NCBI GenBank assembly: GCA_008933995.1
Contig: WARS01000036.1
Span: 1,162,001-1,226,000, forward strand
Reading direction: 5' to 3'
Source of the DNA: Datnioides undecimradiatus
Lineage: Eukaryota; Chordata; Actinopteri; Lobotiformes; Datnioididae
DNA length: 64,000 bases
Shown here: positions 49,119-64,000 of the stretch, piece after piece
Numbering within the stretch: the first letter of the stretch is position 1
Layout of the letters: every line of letters begins with the position of its first letter
Notes under the pieces: model-generated
The model's database searches: none
What the model saw: only the letters and a program-made list of their open reading frames with translations
Told to the model about the DNA's origin: nothing
Program-made: the position numbers and the translations under genes

Positions 49119-49600
49119 AGTGGTAGAAAGTAACAAAGTACAGTTAGTCAAGCACTTTTTAGGTACTTTTACATTTTCTATTTTCTTATACTCAATAATA
49201 GTTCAGAGGAAAATATTTTCCACATGTATTTGTTTGATTGTCGTGATTACAGATTATGATACTGAAAACAAACTGGATCTGTTAGATTAACATAAAAAGT
49301 AGTTTAAATGCATGCAAATATTAATAATGAGAATAACATTATATATGTACAAGGGTATAACATTCAGGAGGAAATGCCTTTATGTATTAGGAGAACTTTA
49401 CCTTTTGATAATTAAAGTACATTTTGTTGTGTTACTCATTTACTTTCGGTTGAAAAAGAACATTTACGTGTAGAAGAGTATTTTAATCTGATTTTACGTA
49501 ATCTGAGAATCCTCCTTCTTAAACCACTGACTTTTACTTTTTACTCTACTTGATCTGAAAGCTAGAGTTACGGGTTACTCTACAAGATTTTATTCATGCC
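49119..49600. mobile_element. MITE-like repeat (hAT-type), degraded
   Basis: The left end agtggtagaaagtaacaaag is followed by words such as ggtacttttacattttctat, agaggaaaatattttccac, gtacattttgttgt and gacttttactttttactcta. This is the order expected of a very common teleost repeat whose end reads agtggtggaaagtaactaag. The right end has decayed. Recognised from memory of the consensus. Confidence 0.5.
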
Positions 49601-49769
49601 TTAGACAGGAAATTAGTCACTATTTCAGCTGCGAGTCATGTAGGGACTTTTTCACACTTTAATTTTTGTCATTGAGAAAAAAAAACATATATATGGAATA
49701 TTGACAAATTGTCGGTATTCCATATTTACATTTACATCAAAGTTTCCGTTCCCCTTGTCCCACAGAACC

Positions 49770-49990
49770 TCGTGGGTTCGCTGCGAGTTTAAACATTTGC
49801 GGCGCTTTCTTCATCCAACAATAAACTGTTCAGTTCTCTCGCGCCCCGCGAGACGCACGCGACCCACCGCAACAGCAGTGAGTCCTGGCTGAGTCACCGG
49901 ACCGCACCGCCTGCTGCCGCCGCCTATTTCTGGTCTGTATATAAGGAGCCGAACAGGGCTGATGATGATGTACACTGCCACACCGCAGAG
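49770..49990 (+). promoter_or_regulatory. GC-rich, TATA-containing promoter-like block
   Basis: A short CpG-rich segment (49775-49925) within AT-rich DNA contains an AP-1-like TGAGTCA (about 49891-49897). It is followed by TATATAAG at 49938-49945 in a GC-rich setting. A start site would be expected near 49968-49976. The DNA downstream offers only a 14-codon frame starting at the atgatgatg run. I see no gene that it obviously serves; a non-coding transcript or a distant exon is possible. Confidence 0.35.
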
Positions 49991-51271
49991 CGTCGGGGAC
50001 ATTTAACATCCATCCACTTACTAATATATGATCCATACAGGGAGTTATTATTTCAAAAGCATTTTGCATTATAAGTACATAAAGAGGCAAAGTCGAATTT
50101 TAGAGCTCAATATGAATGGTTTGTTTGAAATGTTATAATTATTGTGCATCAGAGTGAAAAAACTATTCAAATTCTGTCCTAGTACTATAGTACAGCGCAT
50201 GCAACGGTGTGCTAAAGTTAACTCTAAGAGTTCTCCTCATTTTATGAGCTCATGATGTATTATTATTGATTTTTTTGTATGAATTTCCTTGAAACTGCAC
50301 CTGTCAAATACAAATAGGTCAGTAAAAACTACAAGTTGAGCGCAGGTTACATAAGATGGAAATACTCGAGCTTGAAAATCATTATATTGTCATTAATCTG
50401 AAGTGCTCCTCCTCTAATATCCTTTTATACCTACTTTTCGTGTCGGCATTTATGAGAAATTTATTGACAACCTTTCCTGGAAGAGGTATGAAAGGTAGAA
50501 AAGGTTTAATGTTTTCCAATGTAGTATCAATTATATTCTGCTTTATTTTAAGTCTTAACACATGTTTTTTGTGGTGCTTATGCAACATTTCCCTGAGATT
50601 AATGAGTATTTAATTGGAATAGGTTTCCATTCTTTTTTAAACTGATTCAGCTTGTGACATGGCTTTGATTGACTCTACCCATAGCTGGAAACCATACATA
50701 TGATGTTATTTGAAATTAAATTGCTAGAAGCCAATATTCTGATAGAAATTCTGTGAAAAACTTTTGCTGGTGCAAAATAAAGTTGTTGAATGCAAATTGG
50801 AACTTTGTTGAGTTTATTAAAATAGATCAACAAGGATAAAGAAAATGAACAAAAACGAGTACAGACTGTTTTCCCAGTGAGAAAGTTACAGACTGCTGGT
50901 TGGCATTCATTTAGCTGCTCTGTCACTGCCTTGTCAGACTTCAGATATTTGGCTTTCCATATTAACGGTAGTCTGTGCTCCTTTTAGACACATTGCTCAC
51001 AAACCCAGCACTTCCACAAATTACTATGATTTCCTCTTGGCTGCTGAAAGCACTTGATCTACACCGTCCAAGAAATGTAATTTTTGCCCCTCTGTACATC
51101 TATTTCCTGTTCTAAAATACCTGCATATGTTTTCTCTGTCAACTAATGTGTGAGTCACTTGGTCTAAGAGTAAAAACAAATAAGAATGGAACAAATACAA
51201 GCTGACTCACGAGTGACTAACACATCTGGAATACACCTTCAGGATTTAGGAACAGCTTTGATCCTCTTTAA

Positions 51272-51326
<55 letters not shown>

Positions 51327-54300
51327 AGCCATAAGTTAGTATCCATGTCTTTCATAACTACAGTGACATCTGCTGGCTCCCTCCTGGTTACACTGGCTCT
51401 TGTTTCTGTTACTGTGAAAAGAGAAATACTTCCTATCTCTATGAAAAACAGATGAAGGTAGTATAGTGTACTATTATCATCGGACATTTCATATGAAATT
51501 ACTGCACCTGGCTCCAAGAGAGCCAAGACAGTCAGGTGGTACATAGTTTTTCATGAACTGAACAAGTATCGCTCATGACGCTTCATCGGTTCTGTTGGGA
51601 GGTTTTACCTAAACTCTGCCTCTTCTGATTTATATACAGACTACATACAAACATTATGTCCAAACTACACCATGCATGTGTCTCAGCAAGGGAAAGCTGA
51701 CTGCTTGTTAACCAACTTGGATGTTGGATCTTTCTTTGGATTTTTGTGTGCAGTAAAAATAATGTGGAAACATAAAAACCTGCAGCACACCAAAATGCAT
51801 TAAGAACACAATGAGAATGGATGTATTATAAGATGATAATTAGATAGTAATATCATCATATCTTATTGCTTGTGAACTGAAGTTTCAATTATTCATAATT
51901 GATCTACAATAAAAACGACAATGAACCTAGAGAAAGCTAACAGGAAATGAGGGGAAACAGTGATTAAAGCTAACGTGTTCCTCAGCCGGCTTAAACCCCA
52001 GAGAGCAAAAACATTCGGAGGAACTAAACCTCTGTTTTGACCGAAGGGACAAAGGACTAAACTGAGTACCTGTAAGACAGCTGTATTTGTTAATATAGCC
52101 CATATCCTGGAGTAATGCTACTATTACTGTCTTTCTTTAGAAAGAAGTAGCAGTGGAGTGTCAGGTGTGGACTGTCACTGATCAGATCATCCCAAATCCC
52201 CATCTAGAGCACTCCCTGTAAAGCCACGTAAGTTATACGTTTTAAAAAGCGAAACTCTCAAAAATAACAAACCCTTCAAGACATGAAGAATGTTGGCTGC
52301 CAGTCACATGATAACAATACACAGGCCAGTTCCCACAGAGACAGCTCACTGAAGAGTTGTCTCTATACGCTTCCAAATGTCTGTACCTGCTGATACTGAT
52401 ACGAAAATCATTTTTGGATTTAGTACACTAGAAATTCTAGATATGCAACATTAATCGTTAATGCATCCATATAGAAAAAGCGCAGGTCAAAATAGGTCCA
52501 AATGCGTCTTTCTTTTAGAAAATGTATACTGTGTCTCAAAAAAAAAAACTAGAAATGTATTCAAGGCCGTGCCACAGCTTCGATGATATTTTCTTAAATG
52601 TCAGCCTCCTCCTCCTCCTCATTTTTGACGGTAAGTGGAAATGGGGGGAAAAACAGCCTGCCACCACATTTTTTTTAGATCTGAAAATTCAAAAGGGATC
52701 ATGAATAAATTAAACATGTATTGGCTGAAGTGGTTGTCACTCCATCAGACCAATGGAGCCACCTGTGGTTGTGATAATGAAATAACTGTCAAGCACAATG
52801 CCTACAGGCCCTGGTGCAGATGAATGATCCCACACTTATGACTCATTTTGTTTCAGGAGCACAATGAATGTCATCTAGCGAGCACAATGAACATTCCCCA
52901 TCATATATTTTCTAAAGTTTGGAGAAAAGGTCCAGGCGAGGGTTATATTGTTAAATGATTCTGGCACCATAAAGGATCAAAAAGTCTCATTTTAATGTTA
53001 TTATTATAAGCTTATTATTCATGCATTTCACACCCGGTGACTAAGTGTTCATGTAAAAGGTTGTCGCACCAACTCAATCCACCCTTGCATTTGACAGGTT
53101 TATCTCAGTATCCTTTTGAATCCAAAACACAGAACAAAAAGGACACTGCTGGCTGTTCAGAGGCTTAATCCATCCAGAATTATGACAGCCTTACAACACG
53201 GTGTTAATGCACCTCGGACATGAAAAGTGACTCACATAAAAAACTTGTGTTTTTGTATGCCTTGCTCTGATTGGTGGAGATCTATAGGAGAAACTGTGAT
53301 ATCAGATAAGATGTTCTGTGGGGAATCTGACTTGATTTGCAGTGTTGGCATCCATGTTGTTGTTGTTCCCCTCTTGTCCATGTCTGCAAAACTGAGTCTC
53401 CTCATCTCTTTGTTCATAGGCAGGCAGAGCTGCTGGAACATTGACAGGCTGCCGAGACGATGTCTGGTTCCTGCATCCAGAGGTCCAAACACTTCGGATC
53501 AGAGAGAGCTTGTAATTTTTTACTTAACTATTGGTTTTTGACTACATGGGGAATTTTTCACCAACTGAATCACAGGCCTGTAAGTACACTATCACTTTGA
53601 CCTGACAGTCCTTGGAAAAAAAACCCAAATAACTGCATGAGACATCAGAAACAAGTGTTATTAGGAGGATATGGCTGACCATATTCTGAATTTTTACAAT
53701 TGCAAATTACAAATACAGATACCGTTTACCAAAATCAACATTGCGTTAGTACGTCTCTCAATATTTTTTCTAACTTTCCTACTACAGTATGTCTGCTCCA
53801 CAGTCCATTTATTCCTTTACTAAAGACTTTAAAGCTTTAACAGAACAAACAGATACCTTGATTCCACAATTAACTTCCTGCAGTTTCAGCAAACACACAT
53901 TTATTTATGGTAGCACAGCGGTTTATGTGGGACTGACTCAAAATAGATTACGTTCATCATATGGCACAGGGGAATAATCTCTACTCTCTTCCATTTTTGG
54001 TTTTGAATGAAACACGGTGGTAAAATATTAAAGTCATACAGATTAACTGACAACCAAAATACTCGTCAGTCTATAAAGTGCTTCAAGGGAGCAATACATT
54101 TTTTAAAAATCCTGCCATCAAGTGTTCAAGAGAGCGGAGCAGTGAGTCTGACATGGACCAGCAATTTAGGACTGAACACTTTCCTCCTGCTGAGCTGAGC
54201 GATGGGTGAGATGCATTAATAGCTTTAATGGTAAGCACCTGTTACAAATGTAGAGGTAAATAATAATCACGTAAATACATTTCTCTAAGCCTGGATTTTG

Positions 54301-57300
54301 AGTTACATAGAACTTTACATATAAAAAAACAAACTAACACAATAAAAAGGACTAAAACGAAATCCTGTAACAAATGATTGGTTTGGTAATCACTCAGAGT
54401 TAGATGACCCTATATCAGAATACCTATGTGATTGTCAACAAGGATGGAATCAGGTGGAATCATCTTCCAACATTAAAGTTTAATAAAGGAGGCAATGTTT
54501 ATCATTATTACTTTTACCGTAAATACTGTAATAGTACTTTCCCCCAAAGAGCAGAATCTAAAATGGAGCTAACTATATGACATCCACTCCTCCAGGAGAC
54601 CAGTAGAGGAAGTATGGATTAGGTGGTCACAGTGTATAAGTTAGACAAAACTGATTTTATATGTTATTTTATATAGAAGAAAGATAACTACTTCACATTC
54701 TAATCAATATGTGTCAGAATGGCTGTATTGTGCAGAGGAGGAAATTAAAACTAATGATACACAATCTATGCCAAATAATTTAAAAGTACCTGTTGCTGCC
54801 AGCTGCAACAAACAAGCAAAGGAGTTTTACTTACCTGTTACAGATGGTGCATCCATTCCTGATGACACGTCTGAGAGGTCCGCCTTTCTATATTTGAATG
54901 TAGTGTCATGTAAAACAGTTCATGTGTTTCTGAATTTATAAAATGCCAATACTGTGAGGACCGCTGACAAAACATCCCTGTAATAAAAATGTAAAACTCT
55001 AGTTGATTCATGATTGACTGTTAACTAATGGACTACATCAGGCCATCATTTAGCAGTATAAGCAGTAGGCTAATTAGAGACCAACAACATAATCATCATT
55101 ATTATGCCAGTGATTAGGCACATAATGACAGGTGGCATGTGAGAAACTGCAGCGTAGTGGTTTGTCTGTTTAACAAAGGTCTTTGCAATATAAGAACACG
55201 CAGTGTGTCTGTTCATGCTGTAAAGGTGCGCACCAAACATCCCTAAGAGTGCGATTCTGAAACCCAATAATGGCTAATGCATATCATATGTTTCATAAAT
55301 AAGAGCAAGAGATTAATACTTTCGTGTTTGTTTCCTGCAAAATGCCTTTTAATGACATGGAATACTGGCATCTGAGAGTTTACTTTAACGGTGTAGCAAC
55401 CTTCTCAATGCAAACCCTCTCTTTCCTCTGTTAATCTCTTTTTTGAAAGCACTTTTAATGAAACTAGATACAACCCATGCATCAGCATACAGTCATGGTT
55501 ACAGCTTTGTGAGGTTGCACGTAGGCACAGCAGTATTATGAGGGAAATGCTAAATGTTTACTATGTTTACCATGTGATTAAATACTAGCATGCTATCACT
55601 GAGTATTTCAAAATATCTCCAAGTCTTTAGGATTCATCCCCTGCGAACGATGAACATCTGTGCAAACATTAATAGCAATCCATTCAACAGCTGATGAGAT
55701 ATCTGAGTGTGGACCTAAGTGGTGGACTGACTGATTGGCTTTGCTATCTCAAGCAGCTGCATGGCTAAAAACCCTTTATTTATGATGCATAAGAACCTGA
55801 TGGTAGGATCTTATCATCCAGTGTCAAACAGAATCAAGAACAGCAATAAATAGGCCACAAAGCTGTTGCAATGTGCAAATACTTTGATCAAATAAAATCA
55901 GTAAAAAAAAAAAAAAACACATTGTTATTCATTAGGCTTTTTGCATCTTTTTCCAGAGAACACTTTCTGTTCCTCTTTTACAAACTGACAATTGTCAAAG
56001 TTCCTCTTTTCTGCTCCCTATTTTATTTGATGTTGTAAAATAATTGTGCAGCGGATCCAAAAACTGAGCTGCACAATGTTTAATTACCACACTGAGGGGA
56101 AAAAGATTGTATACACAAAACCTTGATTGATCACAGACATCAGAACAGCTTTTGATTTCTCACAGCTATACTTTGTTCTGATTCATTATTTTCTCCACGA
56201 GATTTTTCTATGCTCAGACTTCATTCAGATAAAACAGTTTCTGCCGCAGCTGGTCAACTGGATGCACCATGGGGACATTTAATGAGGCATCATGTCTTTG
56301 TTATGGCGATCTGACTGTGGCATGTTGGCAGTAGCCTGTATATGGTGCAAATTCAGGACACAGTTTGCAGGGATAACAGGCTTCCCAGAATGCTCAGAAC
56401 TGAAGCACTGAACGAGACTTGCTAAAAAAAAGTGTTTTGATGAAAAAGAGCAGAAATCTCATTGCTGCTTCCTCAATCGTGTAGCAACTGTCTGAATATG
56501 AAACTGTCCTATTTTTTTATAGCTTTAACAGTCATGGACCATCCAGTGCAACACATACTACACTGTGTAACAGCTATTATTAACTGCCTAATACACTAAC
56601 ATCAATACGGCAGTCTGCAACAATACACCATCTGTATTGTTATCACTTGCTCAGTAGCCCAGAATTGTTTCCTCTCTTGCTTTTGGTTGAAATCCAATGT
56701 TGCAGTGCTTTTTGTTAAGCTTCTAATTCTCTCTGAATTGTTAAGGTCCTTAAATAGGATATATCCCATCTTGAATATAGGGAGCATACATCAAATCATG
56801 CATCAGTAGTTAATTCCACCATTTGAAAGGATTAAGAACACTCAGAATTTTGATTGAGTTTTGATTTTCCTTTGTCTATTATGAAGCATTAAACTGTGCA
56901 GAAATACTGTCGAGGGCATGTTGTGTGTGGCAGTGTTTTGATGGAGAATCTCATATTGGACTACATTGTTAGTGTTTCTGTGAAAGTACATAACTGGCCC
57001 ACTGGACTGCATTTGAACTGTATGAGAGATTGCAGCAGCTATTACATTGTGCAACAAGTCACTGAAAACCTCTCTGCAGGACTGCTGCGCTAAAAACAGT
57101 GTGCAATCGTCAGGTCATTACTCTTTTTAGAGATTGGCACTATGATTCATTTATAGTGGATCTAAATTTCATCATTTTATTCTGCTAATATTCATATTGA
57201 ATCCTCACAGAATTTTATTGCACTTATATTTCCATCGTTGGACTTTAGCTATAGGTTACACATCATCTCACAGAGACCAGTGAATAAGATGAATAACAGC

Positions 57301-57438
57301 CCAATGTAAAACACAGGAGAAAGCTGCTCCACGTTCTACTAGCTCCAGGTATCCAGTTCACACTCACCCAGCTCAATCTTACTTTAATTCGCAATAAAAG
57401 TCCAACAAAGCTACGGATTTAAATAAAGACAGTTTTTG
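49991..57438. other. Non-coding stretch between the promoter-like block and kdm6a
   Basis: No recognisable exon. A (GT)n microsatellite of about 24 units lies at 51275-51323. In human, DIPK2B occupies the interval next to the KDM6A 3' end, but I see none of its characteristic sequence in this stretch. Confidence 0.45.
51275..51323. repeat. (GT)n microsatellite
   Basis: About 24 GT units. Confidence 0.95.
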
Positions 57439-58402
57439 TTTATTGACTCATAAAACATCCTTCAAACAATAAACCCATTTCAAGGTAAGGTCTCTGTACA
57501 TTGCTTACTAAGCAGTTTTATTTATATAGAAAACGTATGAGGGGCCGTGCTTAAAATCACAAGGCTCCTTCAAATTTAATGGCAGGTACTCTGGAAAAAA
57601 AAATTACAGCATTCCATGAACAAATATTTCCAAGCAATAAATATGCATTTATAAATAGTGTAAATTTACATCAAAATAAAAAAAAACACAAATTAAAGTT
57701 CACTCTTTTTATCTATGTGCAACCCTTTTTCTCTTTGACTTGGCTGTTTGTCTGCAGGTGATTTCCTCTTTCCCACCCCAAAGCCACGACAGACTCATCA
57801 TAGTTCCAGCAAAACAAAACAAAACATTTTTAGCAGATTTTTTGAAACAGGGGGAGGGGGTCTCAAAAAATGTGTCACTCAACTTTTCACATTACAAAAC
57901 AGTTTACCTTATTTTCCTGACCAAGGATGTGTCTTACATACAAAAGACCAGCTATGCTAATTACTCGTTTCATGGAGGGGAAGGAACAAAGCTCGTGTCA
58001 ACTCAAACAGAATACAAAAATGGAAAAAGAAAATGATCAAGTCAGTAGTCTTTGTGTGACGATGTTGCCAGTTGAAACAGAATATGTACAAAACTTTATT
58101 CATCATCTTTATGTGGGATTTTGTGTAGTCCTTAGTGAAGTTCAGCTGGGCCAGCAGTTTAACAGTCTGGTCATGATGACAGGAGGAGCTGCCACCCCAC
58201 TCCAGTCCACTGGGGGGAGGCACACCACTCTGGGCAGGTTGCATAGACACACAGCTTTCACGCAGCTGCCTTATGGGATAGCTACAGAGCGCCGTTAGAG
58301 GACTGCCGGCCTATTTCCTGAATATCAGGAAAAAAAAGTTTTCCGGAGTTTTGGATTAAGTCCATTGTGGTTCTAACTGTCCTCAGAACAGCAGTGTTAC
58401 CA
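57439..58402 (-). other. kdm6a: kdm6a 3' untranslated region (extent inferred)
   Basis: This region follows the stop codon at 58403-58405. Minus-strand AATAAA signals lie at 58095-58100, 57517-57522 and 57439-57444 (TTTATT on the plus strand). The most distal would give a 3' UTR of about 0.96 kb, a usual size for this gene; the proximal one would give about 0.3 kb. The region is AT-rich and has no open frame of note. Confidence 0.45.

Positions 58403-64000
<5,598 letters not shown>

Overview
The window looks like teleost fish nuclear DNA. It is AT-rich and non-coding over most of its length, carries many long (CA)n/(GT)n microsatellites and several degraded repeats of teleost type, and its one certain protein gene has short phase-consistent exons separated mostly by introns of 90-180 bp (a few reach 1-1.3 kb). 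No bacterial or viral gene organisation is present. One ambiguous base (n) sits at 32779.

Layout. Positions 1-29 kb are mostly gene-poor: a hAT-type transposon relic (3.5-4.4 kb), a purine-rich possible first exon (7.5-7.8 kb), a cluster of microsatellites (8.2-9.1 kb), a CpG-rich block with good splice donors (12.0-12.65 kb) and two small exon-like segments (14.46 and 15.33 kb). At 30.27-30.85 kb on the plus strand lies the miR-222/miR-221 cluster, recognised from both arms of both hairpins. It sits in what looks like the terminal exon of a spliced host transcript (acceptor at 30180, AATAAA at 30934). At 32.78-33.58 kb there is an almost exact inverted repeat with arms of about 400 bp, centred on a (TA)n tract and starting at the ambiguous base. 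It may be an assembly artefact, and it carries an unrecognised open frame. A decayed LINE reverse-transcriptase fragment lies at 34.8-35.46 kb. From 35.5 to 57.4 kb I see only microsatellites, two MITE-like repeats and a TATA-containing GC-rich promoter-like block at 49.8-50.0 kb.

Positions 57.4-64.0 kb on the minus strand hold the 3' part of kdm6a/UTX, the H3K27me3 demethylase. Thirteen exons can be placed to the base and join in frame into 582 residues. They run from the serine-rich linker through the complete JmjC domain and the zinc-binding C-terminal domain to the stop codon. Fe(II), 2-oxoglutarate and zinc ligands are all present.

How the parts relate. The kdm6a gene and the miR-222/221 cluster point toward each other. 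As I recall the human X chromosome, KDM6A and MIR222HG/MIR221/MIR222 also lie in convergent orientation near each other at Xp11.3, so this looks like a conserved syntenic block compressed to about 27 kb. In human, DIPK2B lies between them. I could not find a DIPK2B-like exon here.
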